A stretch of 64,000 nt of DNA from Pleionea mediterranea (GTDB taxonomy: Bacteria; Pseudomonadota; Gammaproteobacteria; Enterobacterales; Kangiellaceae), in assembly GCF_003148745.1 (NCBI RefSeq), contig NZ_QGGU01000002.1, positions 391,070 through 455,069 of the forward strand, in the 5' to 3' direction. The notes beneath the pieces are model-generated. The model saw only the letters and a program-made list of their open reading frames with translations. It did not search any database and was not told where the DNA came from. Below are positions 1 through 9,984 of this stretch, one piece after another. How positions within the stretch are numbered: position 1 is the first letter of the stretch; each line of letters opens with the position of its first letter. Made by a program: the position numbers and the translations under genes.

Positions 1-1221
<1,221 letters not shown>

Positions 1222-1223
1222 GC

Positions 1224-2123
1224 ATGAGCGATAACAATCAAAATAACGATCATTCGTCAAATAACGAGCAGCGGTTTGTGCTGTCCTGCATTGATGGTTC
1301 CAGCTACGGCGAAGCGGTGTGTGATTATGCCTGCTGGATAGCGAAAACCGTTGATGCACCACTTAAATTTTTGCACACCATTGAGCACAGTAAGTCGCCA
1401 GCGGTGGCCGATTTAACCGGCGCCATTGGGCTTGGCGCTTCCGAAGACTTGTTAAATGAATTAACCGAAGTTGAGCAAAACCGCTCACGGCTGCTGATTG
1501 AAAAAGGCAACTTGATGCTTAAAGCGGCAAAGCAAAAAGCAACCGATGCTGGCGTTACTGAAATAGAAATTCGACAGCGCCATGGCAGCTTATCCGAATC
1601 ACTGGTGGAGCTGGAAGATCAAATTCGAGTGCTGGTTGTGGGGATCCGTGGCGAACAGCACGATACCGATCAGGCAGGCGTTGGCGCTCAGTTAGAAACA
1701 ACCATACGGTCCTTGCATAAACCTATTTTGGTGGTTAACAAAGCGTTTGAGACGCCAAAAAAGATAATGCTCGCCTACGATGGCAGTGATGCCGCGAATA
1801 AGGCGCTGTCCATGGTAGCGTCAAGCCCATTATTTAAAGGCATTCCATGTCATCTGGTGCATGTGAGTGATGGTGACGAGCAAGGGGTTGATGAATTGCT
1901 GGCGAATGCCGAGAAGACATTGAGCGACGCGGGCATTACGGTGTCGAGCATAAAACTCAACGGTGAGATTGATCAGGCATTATCGCGCTATCAATCAGAA
2001 CATAATATCGACCTCACGGTAATGGGCGCTTTCAGTCACAATCGTGTTCGTGATTTCTTGCTCGGCAGTTTTACCGCAAAAATGTTAGAAAACACTCAAA
2101 AGCCGCTGCTGTTATTGCGTTAG
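1224..2123 (+). CDS. Universal stress protein with two UspA domains
   Basis: A 299-residue cytoplasmic protein made of two tandem UspA folds (about residues 17-150 and 155-299). The first domain begins FVLSCIDGSSYGEAV and the second IMLAYDGSDAANKAL, the typical start of a Usp strand followed by an acidic residue. The second ends with the ATP-binding type motif GAFSHNRVRDFLLGSFT before LLLLR. The ATG lies 2 nt after the upstream SulP stop, so it is the second gene of that operon. Two-domain Usps are usually stress-linked nucleotide-binding proteins; here a role tied to the transporter is an inference from the operon. Confidence 0.9.
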   Translation: MSDNNQNNDHSSNNEQRFVLSCIDGSSYGEAVCDYACWIAKTVDAPLKFLHTIEHSKSPAVADLTGAIGLGASEDLLNELTEVEQNRSRLLIEKGNLMLKAAKQKATDAGVTEIEIRQRHGSLSESLVELEDQIRVLVVGIRGEQHDTDQAGVGAQLETTIRSLHKPILVVNKAFETPKKIMLAYDGSDAANKALSMVASSPLFKGIPCHLVHVSDGDEQGVDELLANAEKTLSDAGITVSSIKLNGEIDQALSRYQSEHNIDLTVMGAFSHNRVRDFLLGSFTAKMLENTQKPLLLLR

Positions 2124-2144
2124 GCTTTAAATCTTTCTATCAAT

Positions 2145-2176
2145 TCAAGGGGGATTGCATCAGCGATGCCCCTTGA
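2145..2176 (+). other. Stem-loop after the SulP-USP operon
   Basis: TCAAGGGG at 2145-2152 pairs with CCCCTTGA at 2169-2176 around a 16-nt loop, 22 nt after the stop of the Usp gene. There is no T-run after it, so it may be a weak terminator or an RNA 3'-end protecting structure rather than a classic intrinsic terminator. Confidence 0.4.
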
Positions 2177-2187
2177 ACAGACTCTCG

Positions 2188-2271
2188 TCAAGATAGTTTT
2201 ATCAAGATACCCTTATAAAGATACCCTCGTAAAGACAGCCTCATCAAAATACCTTCATCAAGATAGATACC
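2188..2271. repeat. Tandem repeat, 14-bp unit, six copies
   Basis: Six consecutive 14-bp units with consensus close to TCAAGATACCCTCA start at 2188, 2202, 2216, 2230, 2244 and 2258. The copies differ from one another, so the array is not freshly expanded. It lies in the 440-bp gene-free stretch between the Usp gene and moaA (2124-2563). Apart from this array and the stem-loop before it, I see no gene or clear promoter there; the last 290 bases form a long moaA leader region. Confidence 0.85.
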
Positions 2272-2563
2272 CTACTACAGCTCTTTGTTTGATCAATACA
2301 AACCACTTCCAAACCAGAACTCATTGATATCTTAATTTACCGATACAAAACCGTATTTGGGATTGTATTTCGTAACAAACTCTTTCTGAGAACGTCCCTA
2401 CAGCAAGCGGGTGTTTTTTTCCCCGTGTATAAGGCGTATAGTAAACTTAACAAATAAGCAGTAAGCCGATAAACACAAGGTAACTTTTGCTCCACTGATG
2501 GCTTCTAGCAAAGGTTATTTAGCAGAAAGGCGCTTCACTTTATGACAATATTTACGGCAAGTT

Positions 2564-3538
2564 ATGTTGCAAGATAATTTTGGACGACAGTTTTATTATT
2601 TAAGGTTGTCGATCACCGATGTCTGCAATTTTAAATGCGATTATTGTTTGCCAGATGGCTATCAAAAGCCAGACACGCCAACACCTGAATTAAGCCTGTC
2701 AGAAATTGGTGATATTGCCCGGGCATTCGCAGCACTGGGAACCAAAAAAATTCGTATTACCGGTGGCGAGCCAGCACTGCGAAAAGATTTACCGGACATT
2801 ATTGAACTCTGTAAATCAACGCCGGGTATTGAATCGGTGGCGATAACCACCAATGGTTATCGGTTGCCTCAGTATATTGATAGCTGGGTGAATGCGGGCC
2901 TTGACCGATTAAATGTGAGCATCGACAGTCTTGACCCAAAGATGTTTCAGGCCATCACAGGACACGACAGACTGCAGGAAATAATGCAGGGAATTAAACA
3001 GGCAGAAACTATTGGTTTGTCGAGCATTAAAGTGAATACGGTATTGATGAAACAATTTAATGGTCATCAATTGCAACAGTATTTAAACTGGATCAAACAT
3101 CAGCCAATCACATTGCGTTTTATAGAGTTAATGCAAACCGGTGATAACTTAACGTTTTTCAATGATAACCACATCGCCGGCAGCGGTATAAAACAACAGT
3201 TAATCGAACAGGGCTGGTCGCCAATTCTTCGCAGTAAAAGCGCTGGTCCGGCAGAAGAATTTCAGCATCCCGATTATCAGGGACGAGTGGGCTTGATCAT
3301 GCCTTACAGTAAAGATTTTTGTGACAGCTGCAATCGACTTCGGGTGTCATCATCGGGGCAGTTGCATTTGTGTTTGTTTGGTGAGCAAGGGTTGCCATTA
3401 AGGCATTTGTGCCAACACGATGATCCGGAAGCGTTACAGCAACAAATTATTGAGTATGTTAAGCAGAAAAAAGTATCCCACTTTTTACAACAGGGTGAAA
3501 CGGGTGCGACTAAACATCTGGCAATGATTGGCGGGTAA
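2564..3538 (+). CDS. moaA: GTP 3',8-cyclase (molybdopterin biosynthesis protein MoaA)
   Basis: Radical-SAM enzyme that, with MoaC, converts GTP to cyclic pyranopterin monophosphate, the first step of molybdenum cofactor synthesis in the cytoplasm. The N-terminal 4Fe-4S motif is C21-x3-C25-x2-C28 (DVCNFKCDYC). The SAM-binding ITGGEPALR segment follows, and a second cluster motif near the C-terminus (DFCDSCNRLR, then C about 14 residues later) binds the substrate-side cluster. The protein ends in the conserved Gly-Gly. Its 324 residues match the family. It is separated from moaBCDE by 238 bp, so it may be transcribed from its own promoter behind the long leader at 2272-2563. Confidence 0.97.
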   Translation: MLQDNFGRQFYYLRLSITDVCNFKCDYCLPDGYQKPDTPTPELSLSEIGDIARAFAALGTKKIRITGGEPALRKDLPDIIELCKSTPGIESVAITTNGYRLPQYIDSWVNAGLDRLNVSIDSLDPKMFQAITGHDRLQEIMQGIKQAETIGLSSIKVNTVLMKQFNGHQLQQYLNWIKHQPITLRFIELMQTGDNLTFFNDNHIAGSGIKQQLIEQGWSPILRSKSAGPAEEFQHPDYQGRVGLIMPYSKDFCDSCNRLRVSSSGQLHLCLFGEQGLPLRHLCQHDDPEALQQQIIEYVKQKKVSHFLQQGETGATKHLAMIGG

Positions 3539-3776
3539 CGATTCAATAAAAAACTTCGAGTGAAACATTCGTAGAGTAAAGTTATATAAATTTAAGCGTT
3601 TAAATAGATTCTGCTCTAGAATAAATAGCAATTGCATAAAGAGAAGTTGAATTAACAAGAGTCGAATAAATGACGATTTAAAATAATGTTATCTTTATTT
3701 AAAGATAGCCACTTGGCGTTAACCATTTATAGATTATCCAACGATTCAATTAGTTAATATATTTGAGAAAACAGTT

Positions 3777-4283
3777 ATGAGCAGTATGACATCATTAGGT
3801 ATTGCGGTACTTACCATCTCCGATACACGTACACCAGAAACCGATAAGTCCGGTAACTTACTGGTAGAAGAAATTAAAAGTGCCGGGCATCAGGTTATTG
3901 ACCATCTCATTGTTAAAGATGATATTTATCAAATCCGTGCCGAGGTTTCTAACTGGATTGCATCGTCGAGTGTTCAAGTTGTAATAACCACCGGAGGAAC
4001 CGGATTTTCAAGCCGGGACTCAACGCCAGAGGCAGTATCGGTATTGTTCGATAAACCGATCGAAGGCTTTGGTGAATTATTTCGACAGGTGTCATACGAA
4101 GAAATAGGCACATCAACCATCCAGTCACGCGCGGTGGCCGGTATGGCGAATAATACCGCTGTGTTTTGTGTTCCCGGTTCCAGTAATGCATGTCGAACGG
4201 CCTGGCACAAAGTGATTAAGCAGCAGATAGACTCAACTCATAAACCCTGCAACTTTGCAGCAAACTTAACCCGGAGTGAGTAA
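3777..4283 (+). CDS. moaB: MoaB/Mog-family molybdopterin protein
   Basis: A 168-residue MoaB-type protein of the MogA/MoeA-C fold, which binds molybdopterin and, in homologues that are active, adenylylates it before metal insertion. The fold signature [20 protein letters not shown] (the GGTG phosphate-binding loop) is at about residues 70-90, followed by a [11 protein letters not shown] segment. It is the first gene of a tight moaBCDE run: its stop TAA overlaps the sequence just before the moaC start. No mogA or moeA is present in the window, so this gene may supply the Mog-like activity or be the accessory MoaB seen in E. coli; sequence alone does not decide. Confidence 0.93.
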   Translation: MSSMTSLGIAVLTISDTRTPETDKSGNLLVEEIKSAGHQVIDHLIVKDDIYQIRAEVSNWIASSSVQVVITTGGTGFSSRDSTPEAVSVLFDKPIEGFGELFRQVSYEEIGTSTIQSRAVAGMANNTAVFCVPGSSNACRTAWHKVIKQQIDSTHKPCNFAANLTRSE

Positions 4284-4284
4284 T

Positions 4285-4800
4285 ATGTCGGATAAAAGCC
4301 GGGGAAGTAGTTCATCAACAAATTCGTCCTCTTTATCCCATATAAACAGCCGCGGTGAAGCCTCCATGGTGGATGTATCAGAAAAAACTTCAACCGTACG
4401 TGTTGCTACCGCCGAAGCCTTTGTAACCATGAGTCAGGAGACATTATCGCTGATAGAGTTGGGTGATCATGCTAAGGGCGATGTTTTGGCTACGGCGCGT
4501 ATTGCTGGTATTCAGGCGGCAAAGCAAACGCCTCAGTTAATTCCATTATGCCACCCTTTGATGCTTTCAAAAGTGCAGGTGGATTTTGAGTTGCAGCCGG
4601 AACAAAGTCGTGTGCGTATTCAAAGCCTGTGTAAGTTAACCGGACAAACCGGTGTTGAAATGGAAGCGCTGACAGCGGTGAGTGTGGCAGCACTAACATT
4701 ATTTGATATGTGCAAAGCGGTTGATAAATCCATGGTGATCCAGGGCATTCAGGTAATGAGTAAGCAGGGTGGTAAAAGTGGAGACTGGTCGCGTGATTAA
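4285..4800 (+). CDS. moaC: Cyclic pyranopterin monophosphate synthase MoaC
   Basis: Partner of MoaA, converting 3',8-cyclo-H2GTP into cyclic pyranopterin monophosphate. It matches MoaC throughout: [12 protein letters not shown] near the N-terminus, [16 protein letters not shown], the active-site region [32 protein letters not shown], and the C-terminal KQGGKSGDW. The ATG at 4285 is preferred over the GTG at 4276 because GGAG at 4273 is correctly spaced for it. It carries a Ser-rich N-terminal extension of about 14 residues compared with E. coli MoaC. The 3' end overlaps moaD. Confidence 0.96.
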   Translation: MSDKSRGSSSSTNSSSLSHINSRGEASMVDVSEKTSTVRVATAEAFVTMSQETLSLIELGDHAKGDVLATARIAGIQAAKQTPQLIPLCHPLMLSKVQVDFELQPEQSRVRIQSLCKLTGQTGVEMEALTAVSVAALTLFDMCKAVDKSMVIQGIQVMSKQGGKSGDWSRD

Positions 4801-5035
4801 TGTTGTCTTGTTTGCTTCGGTTCGAGAGAAAGCCGGTTGCGATTCGTTAGAAGTGGAGTGCGCAAACTGTACGATTAAGGAGTTAAAACAACAACTGATG
4901 GCTCAGGGTGAACAGTGGCAACAGGCTTTGCAAGGCAATATATTGGCCGCGGTGGATCAGGAAATGGTGGTGGATTCTTTTATATTAAAGGATCATTGCG
5001 AAGTGGCTTTTTTTCCGCCGGTTACTGGCGGTTAA
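4793..5035 (+). CDS. moaD: Molybdopterin synthase small subunit MoaD
   Basis: Ubiquitin-fold sulfur carrier of molybdopterin synthase. The GTG at 4793 gives an 80-residue protein beginning [15 protein letters not shown], matching the family length of about 81; an in-frame GTG at 4769 would add 8 unlikely residues. The end [10 protein letters not shown] carries the obligatory C-terminal Gly-Gly that is thiocarboxylated. The start lies inside the end of moaC, an 8-nt overlap that suggests translational coupling, with GTGGAG just upstream as ribosome-binding site. MoaE, its partner subunit, is the next gene. Confidence 0.94.
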   Translation: MINVVLFASVREKAGCDSLEVECANCTIKELKQQLMAQGEQWQQALQGNILAAVDQEMVVDSFILKDHCEVAFFPPVTGG

Positions 5036-5069
5036 TATCTACAAAGCGATTTAATGGCTGATTAATATA

Positions 5070-5549
5070 ATGAATGATCCAAGCACCGACATAACTCCCA
5101 TTATTAATATTACCGTCAGTGAGCATGATTTCAATGTTGCCGACGAGTATCAGGCAATGATTGATAATAACCCTACGGATGGCGCAGTCGTTTTTTTTGT
5201 TGGCTTGGTGCGTGACTTTAATCAGGGTAAACACATTCAGCAATTAACCCTTGAGCATTATCCGGCTATGGTTGAACGCAGTTTGAAAAATATAGTCGAG
5301 CAGGCCAGCGCACGCTGGCAGCTTGGGCGGGTGCGATTAATCCATCGGGTGGGTGAATTGCAGGTCAATGATCAAATAGTACTGGTGGCGGTGTCATCGA
5401 AACATCGGCAAAACAGTTTTGATGCGGCACAATTTATTATGGATTTTTTAAAAACCGAAGCGCCTTTCTGGAAAAAAGAAAAAACCAACGATGGTGAACA
5501 TTGGGTGGTTGATAATGAAAAGGATCACAAAGCTCGTAAGCGCTGGTAG
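5070..5549 (+). CDS. moaE: Molybdopterin synthase catalytic subunit MoaE
   Basis: Large subunit of molybdopterin synthase, which with thiocarboxylated MoaD inserts the dithiolene sulfurs into cPMP. Family landmarks are DGAVVFFVGLVRDFN, LTLEHYPAMVE, LGRVRLIHRVGELQVND and the catalytic lysine region FLKTEAPFWKKE. Its 159 residues are close to E. coli MoaE (150). It starts 34 nt after moaD and closes the moaBCDE run. The window holds no molybdoenzyme, so the enzymes served lie elsewhere. Confidence 0.96.
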   Translation: MNDPSTDITPIINITVSEHDFNVADEYQAMIDNNPTDGAVVFFVGLVRDFNQGKHIQQLTLEHYPAMVERSLKNIVEQASARWQLGRVRLIHRVGELQVNDQIVLVAVSSKHRQNSFDAAQFIMDFLKTEAPFWKKEKTNDGEHWVVDNEKDHKARKRW

Positions 5550-5882
5550 TTGATTTCTTTGGTGGATTATTACTTTAAGCCTTGTCAATAGTGAACAACA
5601 ACCAAAATAACTTATTTCAAAAGTTATTGATCACAGCTGATCAGTGCGCGGTTAACACTGAGAATATATTGTTCGGTGTTAGTTTAATTTTGCTGCCTGC
5701 TTAAGCTTTCGCTAATCATCCTGTTAAATTTTGAAATCAATACAAACTTTTTTGCAACCGCCATCGTCTAACATGAGTCTAGTGCCATAATAATAAACTT
5801 GGATGACTCTACATGCATTATTCTGAAGCCTTGCTAAGGCATTGCCTGTTTGTGCAGCGTATCAGTGCTGCCGGGGGTAATT
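5550..5882. other. Intergenic region between moaE and the MBOAT gene
   Basis: About 330 bases without a convincing gene. An in-frame TTG at 5850 would extend the next gene by 11 residues, but the strong GGGGG ribosome-binding site just before 5883 argues for the later start. No terminator hairpin with a T-run was seen after moaE. Confidence 0.6.
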
Positions 5883-7298
5883 ATGATATTTAATACCCCA
5901 ATCTTCTTTGCCTTTTTTGTTGTGTTTTTACTGGGCTATGGGTTTATTTTTCTTAAACATAAACCGAAAGTCTATTTTACATTGGTTGCCAGTTTGGTGT
6001 TTTATGGCAGCTGGAATTATCACTTTATCCCTTTACTGGTGGGCAGTGCCGTTGCCGACTATTTTATTGCGCAGGCCATTGGTAATGCGGCGTCTCAGCG
6101 GCATAAAAAGTGGTTGGTGACATTGTCGCTGTGTATTAACTTAGGGATTTTGGGCCTGTTTAAGTACGCCGATTTTGCCCTGAGCTCGGTGGGCAGTTTT
6201 TTAACCCTGTTTGGGTATGAAGCATCTTTGCCAACGCTGGCGTGGATATTACCCGTTGGTATTTCTTTTTATACGTTTCAAAGTTTAAGTTATACCATCG
6301 ATGTGTACCGTGGTGATATGCAGCCACGTAAAGGATTACTGGAATTTACTGCCGCGCTGGCGTTTTTTCCGCAGCTGGTGGCCGGGCCTATTTTACGTGC
6401 CCGTCATATTTTGCCGCAAATGCACGATATTCAGTTGCCATCTTTTGCTCAAGTTAAAACCGGTTTCTTATTAATTACGGTGGGTCTTATGAAAAAGACC
6501 ACCGCTGATTTATTAGCAGGGCCCGCTGCAACCGCGTTTGATGGGCAGCAAACCATTAGTGTGCTGGAAACCTGGAGCGGTGTTCTGGCATTTGCTGGTC
6601 AAATATATGGTGATTTCTCTGGCTATACCGATATGGCGATTGGCATTGCTTTACTGCTCGGTTTTAACTTTCCGTTAAACTTTAGAGTGCCTTATTTTGC
6701 GGTGTCGCCGGTGGACTTCTGGCGACGATGGCATATTTCGCTGTCCACCTGGTTAAGAGATTATTTGTACATCTCCTTGGGAGGCAATCGCAATAATCGT
6801 CGTATGCGTAATGTAATGATCACCATGCTACTGGGAGGTTTATGGCATGGAGCCGCCTGGACATTTATTGCCTGGGGTGCGTTTCATGGTGTGATTATTA
6901 CCGCAACCCATTATTTATCCAATCTTGCTGTGTTTAAACCTTTCGCAGCGTCGAATAACAAATTTCATATCGTTTTAAAATGGGCGATAACTTTTTATCT
7001 GGTATTGCTGGGCTGGGTGTTGTTTCGTGCCACCAGTCTTGAGAATGCCTGGCAGGTGATTTGCGATATGCACTCATTCGGTGGCGCATTACCGGCGGCC
7101 AGTTCCTTGGCGATTACCATTTTTGCTTTGGTATCGGCGGCGCTAATCTTAATGCATCTGCTGGATTACTTTGTGCTCAATCATTCGAAAAAGTTAGAAA
7201 GTAAAGGTTGGTTGTTCTGGCCGCTGTTGGTGTTAGGTCAGGCATTGTGTTTATTAATTGGGGAGCCAAGTAATGACTTCATCTATTTCCAATTCTAG
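5883..7298 (+). CDS. MBOAT-family membrane-bound O-acyltransferase (AlgI/DltB-like)
   Basis: A 471-residue polytopic inner-membrane protein of the MBOAT family, which moves acyl groups (often acetyl) to extracytoplasmic sugars or polymers. It starts MIFNTPIFFAFF like AlgI-type proteins. It has FFPQLVAGPI, YGDFSGYTDMAIGIALLLGF, the WRRWHISLSTWLRDYLYI block (His284) and the essential His322 in GGLWHGAAW. The ATG at 5883 follows a GGGGG ribosome-binding site. Its 3' end overlaps the next gene by 26 nt, so the two are translationally coupled. The pair looks like the MBOAT plus SGNH-like partner of polysaccharide O-acetylation systems or a DltB/DltD-like pair; no alginate or dlt genes are nearby, so the substrate is unknown. 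Confidence 0.9.
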   Translation: MIFNTPIFFAFFVVFLLGYGFIFLKHKPKVYFTLVASLVFYGSWNYHFIPLLVGSAVADYFIAQAIGNAASQRHKKWLVTLSLCINLGILGLFKYADFALSSVGSFLTLFGYEASLPTLAWILPVGISFYTFQSLSYTIDVYRGDMQPRKGLLEFTAALAFFPQLVAGPILRARHILPQMHDIQLPSFAQVKTGFLLITVGLMKKTTADLLAGPAATAFDGQQTISVLETWSGVLAFAGQIYGDFSGYTDMAIGIALLLGFNFPLNFRVPYFAVSPVDFWRRWHISLSTWLRDYLYISLGGNRNNRRMRNVMITMLLGGLWHGAAWTFIAWGAFHGVIITATHYLSNLAVFKPFAASNNKFHIVLKWAITFYLVLLGWVLFRATSLENAWQVICDMHSFGGALPAASSLAITIFALVSAALILMHLLDYFVLNHSKKLESKGWLFWPLLVLGQALCLLIGEPSNDFIYFQF

Positions 7299-8493
7299 AA
7301 AAGTTTATTTAAAAGTATGGCTTCTGGTGGTGTTGGGTATGGCCGTTGCCATGTCGCTGGTACGTCTATTTACCTTTGCAATGGGAGCCAGCGGCGAAGA
7401 GTTTATTGGCCGGGTAGTGGGTTCGTTAAAGTATTTGCCAAAAATTACCCAGCAACAAGACGATCAGGTTATGGTGTTTGGATCGTCCATGGTTGAAGCC
7501 GGATTTTCTCCGCGTCAGTTTGATCGTGAAATGAAACAGCGTGGTATTGATGTTACCTCTTATAATTTTGGTTCTGGTGGACTTAATCCATTGTTTCAGG
7601 ATTATTATTCCCGGCGCATCAGAGATATTTATCAGGCCAATAATAAACGGCTTAAACTGGCGATCATAGAATTTAATCCGTTCCAGACCACAAAGCGACG
7701 CTACCAGGGCGCGGTGGCTTCCATTGATGGTTATCTTGGTATGCTGGCCAGCGATGAAGAGTTATGGCAGCTGGCAAAAGAGGATCCTACACGAGGAGCA
7801 CTGATTTATAATATTCATTATTTTCGTGATGATATTTCAGCCGAAATGATCACCTATTTTTTTGGTCGAGGACTGCAGGCCGAACGACCAAAACCTGATG
7901 CTGATCCAGATACGGAAGAGCAGGTAGCCCTAAGGCGAAAGCTTGGTGATCAATTAAGTGAGCAGTTCGAAAAAGACTATCCCGATTATGTGGATGAAGA
8001 TTGGTCTTATAACTGGCAGGGCGGTGGCACTATTCCTGCCGAGCGCTCCGAAGAAACATTGAAAGTTTTTGAGCAATATTATGAGTCATTGCGCACGCCG
8101 TATCGTATGGCCAGTGATAAGTTATGGCGTGAGATATCTGCGGATATTACCGAATTGCGATTTCAGGAAGAGCTGGTTGAATCATTTATCAAGATTGTCA
8201 AAAACTTTAAACAGTTTTCCGATCAGGTTGAAGTGATCATGTTGCCAAAAAATTCGCGCTGGATAAAAAATTCATCAGAAGCTTTGGCTCGGCAACAAGC
8301 GGTTATAGAGCGCATCGAAAAAGCCACGGGCATTAAAATTATAGATTACCAAAACACAGATCGTATAACACCTGAGATGTTTATTGATACCACTCACCTG
8401 ACTCGTTATCATGGCGGTGTTGTATTTACCAATATGTTGGTGGAAGAGTTTGCTGATGATCTTAAGGCAAGTGATAAGAAAACAGTGCCTTAA
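7273..8493 (+). CDS. SGNH-hydrolase-like membrane-anchored partner of the MBOAT protein
   Basis: A 406-residue protein with one N-terminal membrane helix (about residues 13-33) and a large extracytoplasmic domain. It has the outline of an SGNH/GDSL-type acyltransferase or esterase: the nucleophile motif VFGSSMVEAG (Ser72) followed by YNFGSGG, and a C-terminal D-x-x-H dyad (DTTH, Asp372/His375). The ATG at 7273 is chosen over the in-frame TTG at 7258 because GGGGAG sits 8 bases before it. It overlaps the MBOAT gene, which argues for one acyl-transfer system: MBOAT carries the acyl group across the membrane and this protein places it on the target. The family is not recognised more precisely. 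Confidence 0.75.
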   Translation: MTSSISNSRKVYLKVWLLVVLGMAVAMSLVRLFTFAMGASGEEFIGRVVGSLKYLPKITQQQDDQVMVFGSSMVEAGFSPRQFDREMKQRGIDVTSYNFGSGGLNPLFQDYYSRRIRDIYQANNKRLKLAIIEFNPFQTTKRRYQGAVASIDGYLGMLASDEELWQLAKEDPTRGALIYNIHYFRDDISAEMITYFFGRGLQAERPKPDADPDTEEQVALRRKLGDQLSEQFEKDYPDYVDEDWSYNWQGGGTIPAERSEETLKVFEQYYESLRTPYRMASDKLWREISADITELRFQEELVESFIKIVKNFKQFSDQVEVIMLPKNSRWIKNSSEALARQQAVIERIEKATGIKIIDYQNTDRITPEMFIDTTHLTRYHGGVVFTNMLVEEFADDLKASDKKTVP

Positions 8494-8580
8494 GCTATAG
8501 AGTGAAAAAGTTATTTTTAAAACAACAGTCTTACTGTTGGAAATTATTAACTTTAATCAGCTCTATGTAGTCACAAAAAT

Positions 8581-8608
8581 AAAAGCCATCGATAATCGAT
8601 GGCTTTTT
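8581..8608 (+). terminator. Intrinsic terminator after the MBOAT-SGNH operon
   Basis: GCCATCGAT and ATCGATGGC form a perfect 9-bp stem with a minimal loop, flanked by AAAA before and TTTTT after. The T-run lies on the plus strand, 88 nt after the stop of the SGNH-like gene. Confidence 0.9.
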
Positions 8609-8673
8609 AATATGAGATAAAATATCAGCCTGATAACTGTTCAATGTTTATTAATACTTAATCAAGAAATCCT

Positions 8674-9237
8674 ATGTCGTTAGATACTATTGAAATAAAT
8701 AAGCAGCGTCAAAACCTGTTTGATCGAGAAGAAATCTGGCTGTTTGGTTATGGCTCTTTAATTTATAAAGTAGACTTTCCGTTTCTTGAAAAATCACCGG
8801 CAAGCCTTTATGGCTGGACCAGGCGATTCTGGCAGGGCAGTCACGATCACAGAGGCACGCCCGATAATCCCGGACGTGTGCTGACTTTGATTGAGTCTAT
8901 GGATGAACACTGCACGGGTATGGCTTATCGAGTCAGTCATGATGTGTTTGATCATCTCGATCATCGGGAGAAAAATGGCTACCTTCGTTACGATGTCGAT
9001 TTGCAGCTTGCCAATAATATAACCAAAGCCGGACTGGTTTATATTGCGCCAGAGAATAACCTGGCCTATCTTGGTGAAGCGAGTGAAGAATCCATTGCCC
9101 AGCATATTCATCAGAGTCACGGGCCAAGTGGTTCTAACCGGGATTATGTCTTGCATTTGGCCGAAGCATTAAGAACTATGGGCGTGGATGATCCTCATGT
9201 GTTTGAAATTGAACGCTATTTATTAGAGTACGCTTAA
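8674..9237 (+). CDS. ChaC-family gamma-glutamylcyclotransferase
   Basis: A 187-residue cytoplasmic enzyme of the ChaC group, which cleaves gamma-glutamyl bonds of glutathione to 5-oxoproline and Cys-Gly. It carries the substrate-binding motif FGYGSLIY (Gly25-Ile30), the RRFWQGSHDHRGTP segment and the catalytic glutamate in HREKNGY (Glu99). Length and motif order fit ChaC rather than GGCT. It sits between two terminator- or repeat-bearing intergenic regions and is followed by a glutathione-transferase gene, so a small glutathione-related cluster is plausible. Confidence 0.9.
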   Translation: MSLDTIEINKQRQNLFDREEIWLFGYGSLIYKVDFPFLEKSPASLYGWTRRFWQGSHDHRGTPDNPGRVLTLIESMDEHCTGMAYRVSHDVFDHLDHREKNGYLRYDVDLQLANNITKAGLVYIAPENNLAYLGEASEESIAQHIHQSHGPSGSNRDYVLHLAEALRTMGVDDPHVFEIERYLLEYA

Positions 9238-9317
9238 TTTTTAAAATTAATGACGATTAACAAAAGTGACTCATTTTGAAACTGATTCATAATAGTCTTT
9301 AAAGAAGGAACTTTGTT

Positions 9318-9926
9318 TTGAAAATTTACGGTGACGGATTATCAGGCAATTGTTACAAGTTACAGTTGTTGTTAAGTTTGCTGCAAAAAAACTATCAATG
9401 GATTGATGTGGATATTTTAAAGGGTGAAACCCAAACAGGGGCTTTCCTGAAAAAGTCAGCCAATGGAAAAGTGCCTTTACTGGAACTCGAAAACGGTGAA
9501 TGTCTCACCGAATCAAATGCTATTTTAAACTTTCTGGCACAGGGCTCAGCATTGTGGCCCGATGACCCCTGGCATCAGGCAAAGGTATTGCAATGGCAGT
9601 TTTTCGAACAGTACAGTCATGAGCCTTATATTGCGGTGGCCCGATTTATCAATCGTTACCTTGGTTTACCCGATGAAAGACGAGCGGAATACGATGCTAA
9701 GCAACCGGGTGGTCATAAAGCCTTGTCCATTATGGAGCAGCAATTGCAACAAACGCCTTTTTTAACCGGAGAGCAGTTTACGGTTGCCGATATATCTTTG
9801 TACGCCTATACCCATGTCGCCGAAGAAGGTGGCTTTGATTTATCATCCTATAGCGCTATTAATCTTTGGCTTAAGCGCATCGAAGCGATGCCTCATTATC
9901 AACCGATGAACAATACCAACCGATGA
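9318..9926 (+). CDS. Glutathione S-transferase family protein
   Basis: A 202-residue two-domain GST: an N-terminal thioredoxin-like domain (residues 1-80) with SANGKVPLLEL and the gamma-glutamyl-binding ESNAIL (Glu65-Ser66), then a helical C-terminal domain with FTVADISLYAYTH. Translation starts at TTG 9318, supported by GAAGGA at 9304-9309. The last residues, PMNNTNR, and the stop codon are encoded by a 17-bp tandem repeat that begins at 9900, so the C-terminus depends on the repeat register. The upstream neighbour is a ChaC enzyme. Its substrate is unknown. Confidence 0.9.
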   Translation: MKIYGDGLSGNCYKLQLLLSLLQKNYQWIDVDILKGETQTGAFLKKSANGKVPLLELENGECLTESNAILNFLAQGSALWPDDPWHQAKVLQWQFFEQYSHEPYIAVARFINRYLGLPDERRAEYDAKQPGGHKALSIMEQQLQQTPFLTGEQFTVADISLYAYTHVAEEGGFDLSSYSAINLWLKRIEAMPHYQPMNNTNR

Positions 9927-9984
9927 ACAATACCAACCGATGAACAATACCAACCGATGAATAATATCAACCGATGAATAATAG
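9900..9984. repeat. Tandem repeat, 17-bp unit, five copies, overlapping the GST stop codon
   Basis: Units start at 9900, 9917, 9934, 9951 and 9968 with consensus CAACCGATGAACAATAC. The first three copies are identical; the last two carry C-to-T and end changes. The GST gene enters the first copy and stops at a TGA inside the second. Because 17 is not a multiple of three, gain or loss of a copy before the stop would shift the frame. Confidence 0.95.

Noticed and set aside
2188..2271. CRISPR-like array
   Set aside because: Units of 14 bp are directly adjacent without spacers; the same is true of the 17-bp array at 9900. These are plain tandem repeats.
5850..5882. Upstream TTG start for the MBOAT gene
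   Set aside because: The extra 11 residues do not resemble family members and a strong ribosome-binding site fits the ATG at 5883.
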